Assembly (NCBI GenBank): GCA_965247075.1
Contig: CBDFGK010000002.1
Location: 1,488,001-1,552,000 of the forward strand
Length of the DNA stretch: 64,000 nt
Direction: 5' to 3'
Origin: CBDFGK01 sp965247075
GTDB lineage: Bacteria > Pseudomonadota > Gammaproteobacteria > Pseudomonadales > Halieaceae
Part shown: positions 1 through 9,628 of the stretch, in pieces
Layout: each line of letters begins with the position of its first letter
Numbering within the stretch: the stretch's first letter is position 1
Translations under genes and position numbers: made by a program
Notes under the pieces: generated by a model
Told to the model about the DNA's origin: nothing
Seen by the model: only the letters and a program-made list of their open reading frames with translations
Databases searched by the model: none

Positions 1-13
1 ATCCATCGAAGAC

Positions 14-41
14 GGGGAGTCAGAGTCTGGACTCTGACCCC
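14..41 (-). terminator. Hairpin after the MaoC gene
   Basis: A nearly perfect palindrome has 9-bp arms GTCAGAGTC/GACTCTGAC around TG (19-38), extended by GGGG/CCCC with one bulged A. It lies just downstream of the stop of the minus-strand gene that ends at 53. No clear T-run follows, so it may be a weak terminator or a repeat. A related GAGTCAGAGTCTGAG string occurs near 16292. Confidence 0.4.
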
Positions 42-52
42 GAGTGAATCAT

Positions 53-904
53 TTACTCCGCGAAAGTGGCCTTGGCCTGGGAGATAACCACCGCACCGGT
101 CTGGGTCTCCGCCTGCACGATAAGCTCACCTGTGCCAGCCTTCCACAGTTTGGTCACAATGGTATCGCCAAACCATACCTGGTCGGCGAAGCGACCACTG
201 AGAGATTTGAATTGCTCAGGCTCGTTGTCACAGTAAGTTTCCATAACGGCGCGACAGACAAAGCCGTAGGTACACAAGCCGTGCATAAACGGTTTGTCAT
301 AGCCCGCCATCCTGGCAAACTCTGGATCGATGTGCAGCGGCACCCGGTCACCGGTGAGGCGGTACAGCGCGCCCTGCTGGGGCAGTGTCCGGTACTCAAC
401 CACATGATCCGGTTCGCGCTCCGGTGGCTGGTTAACGCCCGCCGTGGAAAGGCCCCGGTCGCCACCGAAGCCACCGGCATCGCGTACAAATATACTGGAG
501 TTGGATTTTAATATCGGGCCATCGTCATCGGAAACTTCACAGTCCACGGAAATCACCGCCGCCCTGCCCTTGTCGAACACATCCTTTACCAAGCCCTGGG
601 CCGTGGCATTTTTGGGACGCGTAGGTATGGGGCGATATAGCTCCAGAGACTGTTCACCGTGCAGCACCATCATCAGGTTGATATCCACCGCCTCGTTGAG
701 TCCCCCCAGGCAGGTCATACCGGGGATTACGCCGTAGGTGGGCACAACTTTGGGGCCCTTGCCTTCGTAGACAAAATCCAGGTGATCTTGCGGGTTACAG
801 CCGACGGCCAATGCGTAGAGCATGGTGTCGTTATCGCGCCACTTGACCGGCACGGGCGGAAACTTCATTCCGATAATATCGTTTGATATAGCGGGTTTAC
901 TCAT
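53..904 (-). CDS. MaoC/hydratase-2 family enoyl-CoA hydratase
   Basis: A 283-residue protein resembling the hydratase-2 (R-specific enoyl-CoA hydratase, MaoC-like) family, which hydrates trans-2-enoyl-CoA to (3R)-hydroxyacyl-CoA. The hydratase-2 signature is visible in the C-terminal half: PLHIDPEFARMAGYDKPFMHG, with the catalytic Asp and His expected there, followed by LCTYG. The N-terminal half is the non-catalytic hotdog repeat with GGLNEAVDINLMMVLHGEQ. The length fits the two-hotdog form. Upstream, an ISL3-type element begins 20 bp from the start codon, so the original promoter may be displaced. A role in fatty-acid or sterol-like side-chain degradation is inferred, because other acyl-CoA genes lie in the window. 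Confidence 0.85.
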   Translation of the reverse strand: MSKPAISNDIIGMKFPPVPVKWRDNDTMLYALAVGCNPQDHLDFVYEGKGPKVVPTYGVIPGMTCLGGLNEAVDINLMMVLHGEQSLELYRPIPTRPKNATAQGLVKDVFDKGRAAVISVDCEVSDDDGPILKSNSSIFVRDAGGFGGDRGLSTAGVNQPPEREPDHVVEYRTLPQQGALYRLTGDRVPLHIDPEFARMAGYDKPFMHGLCTYGFVCRAVMETYCDNEPEQFKSLSGRFADQVWFGDTIVTKLWKAGTGELIVQAETQTGAVVISQAKATFAE

Positions 905-924
905 GATTTACATCCTTTCAATAT

Positions 925-1479
925 GGGTCTTCCCCAAATCGAGTGGGTAGTTTAGCCTGATGCCCCATGAAAGATACACAGCTATACAGCCAGATATTGG
1001 GTATCGAGAAGCCGTGGCAGGTAACCGATGTGCAGGTTTCACTCGCGAAGGATGAAGTGGAAGTCACCGTAGATCATGGGAGCGGTAAATTGATGTGTCC
1101 CAAGTATGGCAAAGCCTGCTCCGGTTACGACAAGCGGCAGAGGCGCCGGCGCCATCTTGACACCTGTCAACTCAAGACCTTGCTGATGGCTGAAGTGCCC
1201 CGGGTGGAGTGGATGGCCCGTAGCCGGCTCAAACCCATGCAAACGACGTCAAAAACCCTGCGGAATCACCTTTGGGGTATTCTCAATACGGTGATTCGTA
1301 AGGTCGACAACAGTCATGCTGAAAGTATGAACAGTCGTATTAAAACGCTGAAGAGCCGTGCTCGGGGTTTCAGAAACAGGGAGCGATTCCGTAATGCAAT
1401 TTACTTCCACCTGGGCGGATTACAGTTCTATCCGGAAGGAATCAGGGCCTGAATGACCCACTACGATTGGGGAAGACCC
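925..1479 (+). mobile_element. ISL3-type element, internal deletion derivative (copy 1)
   Basis: The ends are inverted repeats. The left end is GGGTCTTCCCCAAATCGAGT at 925. The right end, read in reverse complement, is GGGTCTTCCCCAATCGTAGT and finishes at 1479. At 555 bp the element is far shorter than an ISL3-family IS and carries one fused transposase ORF. The flanking 8-mers (TTCAATAT and TTATTTAA) do not match, so no target duplication is visible. The same ends recur at 8908-9627 in the same orientation. Confidence 0.85.
967..1452 (+). pseudogene. ISL3-type transposase, middle deleted
   Basis: This 161-residue ORF joins the N-terminal zinc-ribbon region of an ISL3 transposase (CPKYGKACSGYDKR, then RRHLDTCQLKT) directly to its C-terminal end (WMARSRLKPMQTTSKTLRNH to the terminus). 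The catalytic centre between MAEVPRVE and WMARSRL is missing, so it cannot be active. The second copy (8950-9600) has the missing centre but lacks this N-terminal part. The second Cys of the usual CxxC is Tyr here (CPKYG), a further sign of decay. Confidence 0.85.
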
Positions 1480-1580
1480 TTATTTAATGGCCTGGTTGTA
1501 ATCCTTAATGGCCAGGTTAAATTCACCTGCTGCAAGATGAGTATTGCCTTTATGAAGAAAGTTTTTTGCTTTGTTGTTAT

Positions 1581-4500
1581 TCATTTTTTAGCCTCAATGA
1601 TTTTAATTTCATCGGTGGTTAGTTGATAGAGTTTATAAACCATCTGGTCGATTTGGGCTTCCAGGGCGGTGGTGTCTTGGCCTTGTTGTTTGGCGGTGAG
1701 GATTTTATCGACCAGGTCTATAAAGGGTTGTTGTTCTGATTGGGAGATTTTGGGGATGGGAATATTAACCAAAGGTTCTTTGTCTATTTGATAGTTATTT
1801 CCTTGCATCTTTCCTTTGTAACGCAACCAGAAGGCAACTAATTTAGAGTTTAAAAGGGCTGTTAACCATTTAAGGTTGAACCGGTTAGTTTTTATCACAT
1901 AGAATGTTGCGGATAAATAACTATCAAAATCCAAATAAGTAAAAATAGGTTCAGAAGGGCATTTACGCTGAACCGCAATTTTTTCACCAATGAAAAAATT
2001 CTCTTTTCTCGCTCTATGTAAACCATAAGGTTTATTATCGGACGTAATAATTCCTTTAAATTTATCTAAATGTCTTTTTAAATTGGGATATTCATCTAAT
2101 GAGTTTGATTTGTTAAAACTTGAATCTGTATATATTATATATTTGTCATCGCTTATTGCTCCGAAATACTTTTGAAATTTACTTGTATCAGGATAGTATC
2201 TTTTTAGAAAATAGTTTTCTTCTTCATTCAAATTTAATTTTTCTAATTCATAGTGATTGATACCAAAAATACCATCACCAACATTAAAGGCGGAATCAAG
2301 TTTAAATAACATTTTTTTTGCTACAAAATCATAATGAGAATGAATGCCATTGGCTACTTCATTGTCTTTCAAATAATCAATATCATTATTTAATATTGAA
2401 TTTAGGACGTTATCAATTCTCGGGTTATTAAAGGTTATTAAAGAATCATAATAAAGAGAGCCATTAAAGTTCAATGTATATTTTTCGTATAGATCATCAT
2501 CAACATTAAAATCTAAAAAATCCGAAAGTTCCTTTTCTTTTATTGAATCATCTTTTAGTAAGGAATATTTTAATGGATAATGGTTGCGAGGTATTTCTTT
2601 TTTTAGCAGATAAGTCATAGTTTGTATTCCTGCCGACTTAAATACTTTATAATTCCAAAAATCTGTAAATAACTTTATTTCAGTTTCTTTTAGCACCTTA
2701 TTTCTAAAAACAGAAGCCCCGGAACTTGTTGTCCAATTATTTTGAGCAATAAAACACTCAATACCTTTTTGCTTTAATAAATCTAAACCTACGCAAGCAA
2801 AACCGTACCACAAGTCCATTTTACCTTGATAGTATTTTGAGTTTCTAAATCCATTAAATGCTTCTTTATTCGTGTATTCTTTTATATACGGCGGGTTACC
2901 AATGACAATATCAAAGCCATCATTCACATCAAACACCTCAGAAAGGTTAATCCTGAAATCAAACTTCACACGATAGCCTATTGACTCCTCAATCTTTTGA
3001 TAACATTGCTCCGTTTTCTCTTTTATTTGCCTTTTTATTTCGGCTTTTTTCTTGTGGTCGTTTTCCGAGAAAGCCTGATGTTTTAGTTCGCCTGTCTCTC
3101 TCAATAACTCCTCCAGCCTGCCCGTGTGATAGTTATTCGGCAAGCCAATCAATGAATTACCCACTTCGAAATGATAATCCAAATTAGGCAATGGTTGAAT
3201 GCCGAAGTTTTTATCTTTATCGGCAGTGAGGGTTTGCTCAATCGCAAGCGAGATGAAAAAGCGTAATTGGGTAATTAAAATAGCGACAGACTGAATGTCA
3301 ACACCATAAATACACTTTTCAATCAAGTAGAGCTTGCGTCCATAGTTATTATTGGCGTTTTCCGCGCTAAAGACAGCTTCAATATCCTTGCGTGCTCGCG
3401 CGTGGCTAATGGTATCTGTAAGGCCATCTATAATAGCTAATTGCTCTTTCTTCCAGTGTTCATTATCGGGGTCAAGCACACTCAACAAAGCCACCATTCT
3501 TTGCAAGATGCCCATTGGGTAGGCACCACTGCCCACCGCTGGGTCTAATATTTTTATTTGGCTGATGGCTTTAATAAGTTTCGGAATTTCATCAGGATAA
3601 ATTAGCTCTGTTCCGTCTTGTTTTTTGAATTCGCCTGTATTATCAGAGGCTTCAAATAAATCTTTTATGCGTTCTTGATAAAATTCATTATCGCCATCTT
3701 CTGGTGGTACTGTCTGGGTTAAATACGCCTTCAGACTTTCATCCACCATATAGCTGACAATTTCTCGAGGCGTGTAAAAACTGCCGGTGGCTTTGCGGGC
3801 TTGTTGCCTTGTTTCGGGATTGTAGCTGGCAAGCAGGTTTTCAAACACTTTGCCCAATAACTCGGGGTCAAGAGCGACCTCTACATCTGAAGGGGTACTT
3901 TCTTCAACGGTAAACTGGTATTGATTGAATAAATCAATCAAGCCTAAATTCTGTTCATCGTTATTAAAAAACAGGTCGTTTGGAATGGCTAATGGGTTTT
4001 TTAAGCGTTCAGAAAACCCCTCCATCCGTAGCATGGTTTTTTCTGGACGAGTATTTGCATTCCATTCATCTATCAGTTTTTTGTCATCGTCGTTGTTTTT
4101 GTCCAGCTTTCTGTCCAGACTCTCAAACAAGCCGCCGTTTAGAAACGGGGTTTTGCTAAACACATTTTTCCATCTGTTCTCATCTTTTACCAAGTAGTGA
4201 TAACGGTAACGGTATTGATTGCCATAATCTTTGTTTTTGCCCTGGAATTCTGATTCCCTTCTAAAATCACGATGGTTGATTTCAGTACTCAGGGTGGCGA
4301 AAAACAAGTTTTGCAGAATGGCTTTATAAAAACTACTGGGCTGGTCGTAATGAATCAGTTTTTGTAATTTGTCTTTATCAAACAATTCCGCATTGATCAG
4401 TTTTTTCTCTTTTATAAACCAGATGAACAGCAGGCGGGTGAGCAGGCGGATCAGGCTGGTTTGGGTGTGGTTTTCTGCTTGCTCATCATTGGGGAATACA

Positions 4501-5048
4501 ACCTGTTTTTGCGCTTTTTCATACCATTTATAAAGTTTGTCGTAAAATTCCTTGTTTAATGGCTCAACGGCAAAAGCCTGTTTCAGATTTTCCAGTGTGG
4601 ATTGTTTATTCAGTTGTCCAAAGCGATCTTTGGCGGTTCTGGTTTGGGTGTTTTCGCCTAACAGGTAGGTGAAGCGTTTGCTGGCTGTTTGCTGTTCTTT
4701 AATACCCTCATCGGTTAATTGCCATTCAATAGCAATAAAACTGAAACGCCATTGGTTGTTTGGGATGTCAACATAAACGGCTAAAGCGCCGTCTTCGGTT
4801 TTAATTTCTTTGGCTACCAGATTGCGTAACTGCACCCGGTTTCTGCTTAACCGGGTGTTGGGTTTTATGTGAATTTCAAAAACCGGCAGTTCTTTCTCAT
4901 CACCAGTAGTGATTTTGCCTAATTGCTCAAAACTTTTCACCTCGTTATTGTCTATGGGGACGGGCGTAAGGCTCCTGGAAAAATTAAATCTATCATTTAA
5001 AAAATCAAGATAATCCTCCCGGTTGTAGGCTTGTTGTAATAATTCCAC
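1581..5048 (-). CDS. Large N6-adenine DNA methyltransferase (Eco57I/PglX-like)
   Basis: An 1155-residue protein with an Eco57I-type adenine methyltransferase core. Motif I is LDPAVGSGAYPMG near residue 502 and the catalytic NPPY is near residue 716 (VIGNPPYIKEY). SFYTPREIVSYMV precedes the core, as in type I/IIG and BREX PglX enzymes. The N-terminal 400 residues are charged and could hold a nuclease-like or interaction domain; I see no confident nuclease motif. The C-terminal 400 residues look like a target-recognition region. It pairs with the helicase/PLD gene 0.5 kb upstream on the same strand, so a two-component restriction or phage-defence system is likely. Base composition is AT-rich compared with the flanks, which suggests transfer. 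Confidence 0.85.
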   Translation of the reverse strand: MELLQQAYNREDYLDFLNDRFNFSRSLTPVPIDNNEVKSFEQLGKITTGDEKELPVFEIHIKPNTRLSRNRVQLRNLVAKEIKTEDGALAVYVDIPNNQWRFSFIAIEWQLTDEGIKEQQTASKRFTYLLGENTQTRTAKDRFGQLNKQSTLENLKQAFAVEPLNKEFYDKLYKWYEKAQKQVVFPNDEQAENHTQTSLIRLLTRLLFIWFIKEKKLINAELFDKDKLQKLIHYDQPSSFYKAILQNLFFATLSTEINHRDFRRESEFQGKNKDYGNQYRYRYHYLVKDENRWKNVFSKTPFLNGGLFESLDRKLDKNNDDDKKLIDEWNANTRPEKTMLRMEGFSERLKNPLAIPNDLFFNNDEQNLGLIDLFNQYQFTVEESTPSDVEVALDPELLGKVFENLLASYNPETRQQARKATGSFYTPREIVSYMVDESLKAYLTQTVPPEDGDNEFYQERIKDLFEASDNTGEFKKQDGTELIYPDEIPKLIKAISQIKILDPAVGSGAYPMGILQRMVALLSVLDPDNEHWKKEQLAIIDGLTDTISHARARKDIEAVFSAENANNNYGRKLYLIEKCIYGVDIQSVAILITQLRFFISLAIEQTLTADKDKNFGIQPLPNLDYHFEVGNSLIGLPNNYHTGRLEELLRETGELKHQAFSENDHKKKAEIKRQIKEKTEQCYQKIEESIGYRVKFDFRINLSEVFDVNDGFDIVIGNPPYIKEYTNKEAFNGFRNSKYYQGKMDLWYGFACVGLDLLKQKGIECFIAQNNWTTSSGASVFRNKVLKETEIKLFTDFWNYKVFKSAGIQTMTYLLKKEIPRNHYPLKYSLLKDDSIKEKELSDFLDFNVDDDLYEKYTLNFNGSLYYDSLITFNNPRIDNVLNSILNNDIDYLKDNEVANGIHSHYDFVAKKMLFKLDSAFNVGDGIFGINHYELEKLNLNEEENYFLKRYYPDTSKFQKYFGAISDDKYIIYTDSSFNKSNSLDEYPNLKRHLDKFKGIITSDNKPYGLHRARKENFFIGEKIAVQRKCPSEPIFTYLDFDSYLSATFYVIKTNRFNLKWLTALLNSKLVAFWLRYKGKMQGNNYQIDKEPLVNIPIPKISQSEQQPFIDLVDKILTAKQQGQDTTALEAQIDQMVYKLYQLTTDEIKIIEAKK

Positions 5049-5077
5049 TAATCACCTGTATAAGGGGCAATGAAAAA

Positions 5078-5192
5078 GCAAGTCCCCATGATAAGGGGGA
5101 TTTAAGGGGTTGGTCAATGGTTGGTCTCTGATGGTGGGGATTACGGTTTGCAGAATAACCTCCCTAGCCCCCCTTGTCAGTGGGGGAGGATT
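5078..5192. repeat. G-rich/C-rich imperfect inverted repeat
   Basis: The stretch contains CCCCATGATAAGGGGGATTT followed about 80 bp later by CCTCCCTAGCCCCCCTTGTC and GTGGGGGAGG, runs that can fold back on each other. It resembles small non-coding palindromic repeats and sits just after the truncated vapC remnant. It may be the element that replaced the rest of vapC. Confidence 0.4.
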
Positions 5193-5215
5193 TATGCAAA
5201 CCTCGATTCCAGCAA

Positions 5216-5272
5216 TCATGCAAAAGCCCAATTGAAATAATCTACCCAAACAGAGGTATCAATTAAATACAT
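5216..5272 (-). pseudogene. vapC: vapC toxin remnant (N-terminus only)
   Basis: The frame starting at 5272 reads MYLIDTSVWVDYF and then drifts to NWAFA and a stop. This is the classic first strand and first catalytic Asp of a PIN-domain (VapC) RNase. Everything after residue 13 is lost. It directly follows the broken vapB, in the usual antitoxin-toxin order. Confidence 0.75.
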
Positions 5273-5274
5273 AA

Positions 5275-5514
5275 TCAATCTTTCGGTAAATGCGGAGTAA
5301 CACGCAAAGCCTTATAGTCATAGCCTTCAAAAAACGACTTTCGCCATCCAGCGAATCCAGCAATTCATCTAAAGTTGTTTTTTCTGTGGTTTTCCACAAA
5401 TTCTTTTAAAGCAACATCAATGAACTCCCGCTTGGTTTTTATGTTGCCGAGTTTGAGTGCTTCCTGAACAAGGTCATTATCTAAAACAATGTTGGTTCTG
5501 TGGGGGTTCAGCAT
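5275..5514 (-). pseudogene. vapB: vapB antitoxin, frameshifted
   Basis: The start at 5514 gives a 49-residue ORF beginning MLNPHRTNIVLDNDLVQEAL, then KTKREFIDVALKEFV. This is the ribbon-helix-helix antitoxin pattern of the VapB/DUF2191 type. The ORF stops at 5365, but homology continues in other frames (LDELLDSLDGESRFLK, then EGYDYKALRVTPHLPKD) until a stop at 5275, two bases before the vapC start. At least two frameshifts are needed to restore it. It lies between the methyltransferase and helicase genes. Confidence 0.75.
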
Positions 5515-5561
5515 TTTTTTTAAGCTCTATCTAACTGACTGGATGCGTATTGTAGCACAGG

Positions 5562-8500
5562 TTATGTGTATGACTGTGAAATCACAATCACCGGATTGGT
5601 ATTGTTCTGTTTTTGTTCGTTTTGTTGGGCGCCTTCCATGTGGCTGTTAATGTCATATTCTTTGATAATATTCAAGGTTTTTTCTAGTACGACAATGGGT
5701 TTAATACCCTTACTATTTTTACTCAGTTTGTTGATGTCTTTGGGCAGGTTTTGAAAACGTTTATGCTCAATTTGTGTGATGGACAGCTTTAATTTTTCCT
5801 GCTCATCGGCATTGATGGCGGGCAGGTTCGCGATTGATTTTAAAAACTTAATCGCCGTTTTTTCGGGGGGAGATAGCGATTTATTCTGATTTTGGTTAAC
5901 TATATTTTGCTCCATTTCATGCTTGAAATTATTTAATGCTGATGATACTTGCGGGTAGTGCTGGTCATGCAATTGCTCCGCGTGGGTGTCCGGTGCGCAT
6001 TTTAGTAATTTAGCCGTATTAATGAAGCTGTAATTATCAATGTCATTTTTCAATGCAGATTTCACCATATAAAAACGACTGCTGCCTTTGCCCTCGGTGC
6101 GGGCAAAAACAAGGGTACCGCCTTTATGGTCGGGGTTTTTGACCGCATTTCTGACTTTACTTGGCAACTCCCTGATGCGTTTATACGCTTCCGGATCATG
6201 TTTTCTAAACTGCCGTATCTCTTCTAAAAAAGGGATGGTTTCATTGATTTCCTCTTGAATATTTTCATCAAAGATACTAAAAGTGCTAATTTGCTCATCG
6301 GGCGAATAAATCTGTGAATCTTCGCCTAGCGCCGAATGAAAGGCTTGTAATTTAATCAGTGCTTTTTTCTCTAACTCAATATCATCATTAATTTGTACCG
6401 TAGGATAAAAGTTATAGACAAAAATATGGCTCGCCGTTTGCCCGATACGGTTGACCCTCCCAATGCGCTGCATCAGTTTGGTGGCATTCCACGGCGTATC
6501 ATAGTTGATAACCGTATTGGCGCGGTGCAAGTTAACGCCTTCGGCCAACGCATTGGTGGTAAGGATAATTTGATAATCATTGCTTTTTATCTCTTTTGTA
6601 TTGGCATCAAAGTTCCGCTCAATCTTTTGCTTGAGTGCGTTGCGGTTTTCAGCATTCACGCTGAGCGTTTTTTCGCCATATTCGGTTTGTTTTATTTCCT
6701 CTGTCAGATAATTCATGGTGTCGGTACTTTCGGTAAAAAGTACAATTTTTTGTTCCGGGTTGTCTGTTTTGTCTAAAAATTCGGGCACTCGGGTTAAAAA
6801 CGCAACCAGTTTTGGGTCAGTCGTTACTTCGTCCCAGGCAGATTTCAGCTCTTTCAACATTTCATAGTCGTGTTTGACTCCCGCGATAAATCCATCTTCA
6901 AAATCATCACGACAACACACAATAATACTCGGGTCGGTTAAACCCTGATCGGCAATAAGCTCCATCAACTCATCTTCTCTTTCCCCCAAAATGTAATCAC
7001 TCACATTGAGATTCGGGGCAATAATGATTTTATTATCCTCAATCATCGTGAGCATCGCCTCGGATGAGTTGATAAACCGCCCTAAGGTTTCCTTAAACGC
7101 ATAAAAACTGCTGTCCATTCTTTTCAATAACAGCGTCTTCATAATGGCGACCAAGCGCTCGGCAATAGAGTCGGCCCTTGTATATTGTTGTTTGAGTTCT
7201 GGTTTTAAATAATGTAACGCCCGGTAACGGGTATGCAATAACCCAGAAGTATCTTGTATCTTGTTATCAATTTTTTGTATGGTGTTATCGTATAACTTTT
7301 CTAATGGTGCTTCTAATTGATAGTAAACAGGTTGTGGCGGGGTTGTTTTTGGGAATACAATGCCGTGATCGGTTAAATCTTTTTTATAACGATTATTCGC
7401 CAATAAATCAGTGCGCGTTCTACGCACCATTAGCGGCGTAATAACTCTTTCTCGAATTGTTTCGTAGAGTTTTGCCGTTCGCCGGCCAGCTTCACGTTTA
7501 TCAGGTATTTTCAGGATTTCCTTATACTCTTTTTTTACTTTGGTAAAGAAACCAGCCAGTGGAAAATCAAGCGTTGAATTGTTGCCGTCCTGGAATAACA
7601 AAATTTGATTGTATAAGTCATCGGGGCGGTTATTCAGCGGTGTGGCTGAAATCAGCATCACCTTTTTAGCCTTGCCGTCGGCTGTTTTGGTTTTACAAAT
7701 AATCTGCAAATGGCTATAGGTGTCTGCGGTATCGTTGCGAAATTTATGCGCTTCATCAACAATCACCATATCGTATTTTTGGGCGTTGGTAATCTTATGT
7801 AAACTGCCGTTGTTGAGAATCTCGAAGGCATCATCAATTTCAAAGCTTGCTAACGTATCCACCCAGTTTTGTTTGAGTGCCGGTGGAATCACCAATAAAA
7901 TTTTAGAACGATAATCAGGATAGCCATTATGATAATAAAACTGGCGCGCAATTAAGGCGGCAATGATGGTCTTACCCAGACCCACCACATCGGCCAGGAA
8001 AAAACCATTGTGTTTTTTAAGCATTCCCCAGCCTTCATTCACAGCGTCCATTTGATAAGACAGGCGTTTGAAGTTACCGGGCAAATCTTTAATGGAGTTA
8101 GGGTCGAATTCAATTTCCGAACCAAAATACTCAATCAAGCATTTCAGATAAAGTTCATACGGCGTAATGTTATCTGCCAGATGGGTTTTTTTGAGACTGT
8201 TCTTGGCTGCTTCAGGCAATATCTCTACACCTTCCTCCCATAAGTTTTCAAACTCTGTGGTGGCGAATTTAATGTCCTCATAATCATTTAACAACACATT
8301 AAATTCATAATTGGGGCTGTTGTTTGTCCCTAGACCGGCATCGGTCAAGTTTGATGAGCCGGTAATAACACTGCCTGCCTTGTGCGGGTTAAAATCATCC
8401 GGGCGAAAAATGTATATTTTGGCGTGAATGCTTTGGCTGGGATGGGCTTTAAGCCGCACTTTTTGAGTTTGCATATCGTCAATAAACTGCTTGATACCCT

Positions 8501-8825
8501 GCTCGGTGTGCTCGTCATAATGGGCTTCTTTAACATCTGCGATAAATTTACCCTGCCAGTCTTTAATAGTCTTTTCGGCATTGCCCTTGAATAGCGACAA
8601 TCCATCAGCTTGCATTTCTCTGGTTATTTTATCCACGTCAATACCTACCAGAATACGGATATGGGCGACATTTTCCAATAATGGGCGCAGTTTGAAATAA
8701 CCCGATGAGCGGAAATAACCGACCAGGACATCAAAGTTATTGATGGTTTTATTGTGTGTAAAAATACCTTCAAGTTTATTGAACAAGGTGTTTTCTTTTC
8801 TATTTGTAAAAAATTTGGTATCCAT
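5562..8825 (-). CDS. PLD-like nuclease domain / SF2 (SNF2-type) helicase fusion
   Basis: A 1087-residue protein. An N-terminal phospholipase D-like domain holds the HKD-type motif HAKIYIF near residue 131 with GSSNLTDAGLG following. The helicase core has Walker A VVGLGKTIIAA (about residue 280), DEAH in VIVDEAHKFRN (about 355), motif III ISATPLNNRPDDLY, and motif VI QRIGRVNRIGQ (about 785). The C-terminal region is charged. This arrangement is known from DNA-translocating nucleases of restriction and phage-defence systems. It lies upstream of, and on the same strand as, the large adenine methyltransferase, separated by vapBC debris. A single PLD HKD motif suggests dimerisation for nuclease activity. 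The partner relationship is inferred from adjacency and shared AT-rich composition. Confidence 0.85.
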   Translation of the reverse strand: MDTKFFTNRKENTLFNKLEGIFTHNKTINNFDVLVGYFRSSGYFKLRPLLENVAHIRILVGIDVDKITREMQADGLSLFKGNAEKTIKDWQGKFIADVKEAHYDEHTEQGIKQFIDDMQTQKVRLKAHPSQSIHAKIYIFRPDDFNPHKAGSVITGSSNLTDAGLGTNNSPNYEFNVLLNDYEDIKFATTEFENLWEEGVEILPEAAKNSLKKTHLADNITPYELYLKCLIEYFGSEIEFDPNSIKDLPGNFKRLSYQMDAVNEGWGMLKKHNGFFLADVVGLGKTIIAALIARQFYYHNGYPDYRSKILLVIPPALKQNWVDTLASFEIDDAFEILNNGSLHKITNAQKYDMVIVDEAHKFRNDTADTYSHLQIICKTKTADGKAKKVMLISATPLNNRPDDLYNQILLFQDGNNSTLDFPLAGFFTKVKKEYKEILKIPDKREAGRRTAKLYETIRERVITPLMVRRTRTDLLANNRYKKDLTDHGIVFPKTTPPQPVYYQLEAPLEKLYDNTIQKIDNKIQDTSGLLHTRYRALHYLKPELKQQYTRADSIAERLVAIMKTLLLKRMDSSFYAFKETLGRFINSSEAMLTMIEDNKIIIAPNLNVSDYILGEREDELMELIADQGLTDPSIIVCCRDDFEDGFIAGVKHDYEMLKELKSAWDEVTTDPKLVAFLTRVPEFLDKTDNPEQKIVLFTESTDTMNYLTEEIKQTEYGEKTLSVNAENRNALKQKIERNFDANTKEIKSNDYQIILTTNALAEGVNLHRANTVINYDTPWNATKLMQRIGRVNRIGQTASHIFVYNFYPTVQINDDIELEKKALIKLQAFHSALGEDSQIYSPDEQISTFSIFDENIQEEINETIPFLEEIRQFRKHDPEAYKRIRELPSKVRNAVKNPDHKGGTLVFARTEGKGSSRFYMVKSALKNDIDNYSFINTAKLLKCAPDTHAEQLHDQHYPQVSSALNNFKHEMEQNIVNQNQNKSLSPPEKTAIKFLKSIANLPAINADEQEKLKLSITQIEHKRFQNLPKDINKLSKNSKGIKPIVVLEKTLNIIKEYDINSHMEGAQQNEQKQNNTNPVIVISQSYT

Positions 8826-8907
8826 TAGCAGCTTCCGTTACAGAGTTAATCAGCTACCCATTATTGTTCTGGCGCTGGGATGATGTCCGCTATTTTACTA
8901 AATTTTT

Positions 8908-9627
8908 GGGTCTTCCCCAAATCGAGTGGATAGTTTAGCCTGATGCCCCATGAAAGATACACAGCTATACAGCCAGATATTGGGTATCGAGAGCGTGTGC
9001 ATGGCTATGTGGCCAGCCTATATCAGGGCAACTCGAGAGGCACTGCCCGATGCGGATAGCAAGATCGTCTTTGACCGTTTCCACGTTGCGCAGTACATGG
9101 GCAAGGCTGTGGATCAGGTGCGCCGACAGGAACACCGGCAGTTGATCAAGCAGGGCGATGAGCGGATGAAGGGTAGTAAATACCACTGGCTGCGTAACCG
9201 GAGCAACATGAGCCGGCACCAACAGCGCAGTTTCAGCGAACTACGACAATCTTCCCTGAAGACCGCCAGGGCGTGGGCTATCAAGGATCCAGCCTCCCGC
9301 CTTTGGGACTACCGGAGTCGCACCTGGGCTGAGAAGGGCTGGAAACGCCTGATCAACTGGATGGCCCGTAGCCGGCTCAAACCAATGCAAACGACGTCAA
9401 AAACCCTGCGGAATCACCTTTGGGGTATTCTCAATGCGGTGATTCGTAAGGTCGACAACAGTTATGCTGAAAGTATGAACAGTCGTATCAAAACGCTGAA
9501 GGGCCGTGCTCGGGGTTTCAGAAACAGGGAGCGATTCCGTAATGCAATGTACTTCCACCTGGGCGGATTACAGCTCTATCCGGAAGGAATCAGGGCCTGA
9601 ATGACCCACTACGATTGGGAAAGACCC
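8908..9627 (+). mobile_element. ISL3-type element, internal deletion derivative (copy 2)
   Basis: It has the same terminal inverted repeats as 925-1479 (left GGGTCTTCCCCAAATCGAGT; right end at 9627) and the same orientation. At 720 bp it is also internally deleted, but at a different place. Together the two copies bracket the methyltransferase/helicase segment like the arms of a composite transposon. No matching 8-bp flanks are visible. Confidence 0.85.
8950..9600 (+). pseudogene. ISL3-type transposase, N-terminus deleted
   Basis: The first 14 residues are identical to copy 1 (MKDTQLYSQILGIE), followed directly by the catalytic region SVCMAMWPAYIRATREALPD, IVFDRFHVAQYMGKAVDQVR and the C-terminus with NSYAESMNSRIK. 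The zinc-ribbon/HTH part is missing, so DNA end recognition should be lost. The DFRFH-like FDRFHV motif of ISL3 transposases is intact. Confidence 0.85.
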
Positions 9628-9628
9628 T

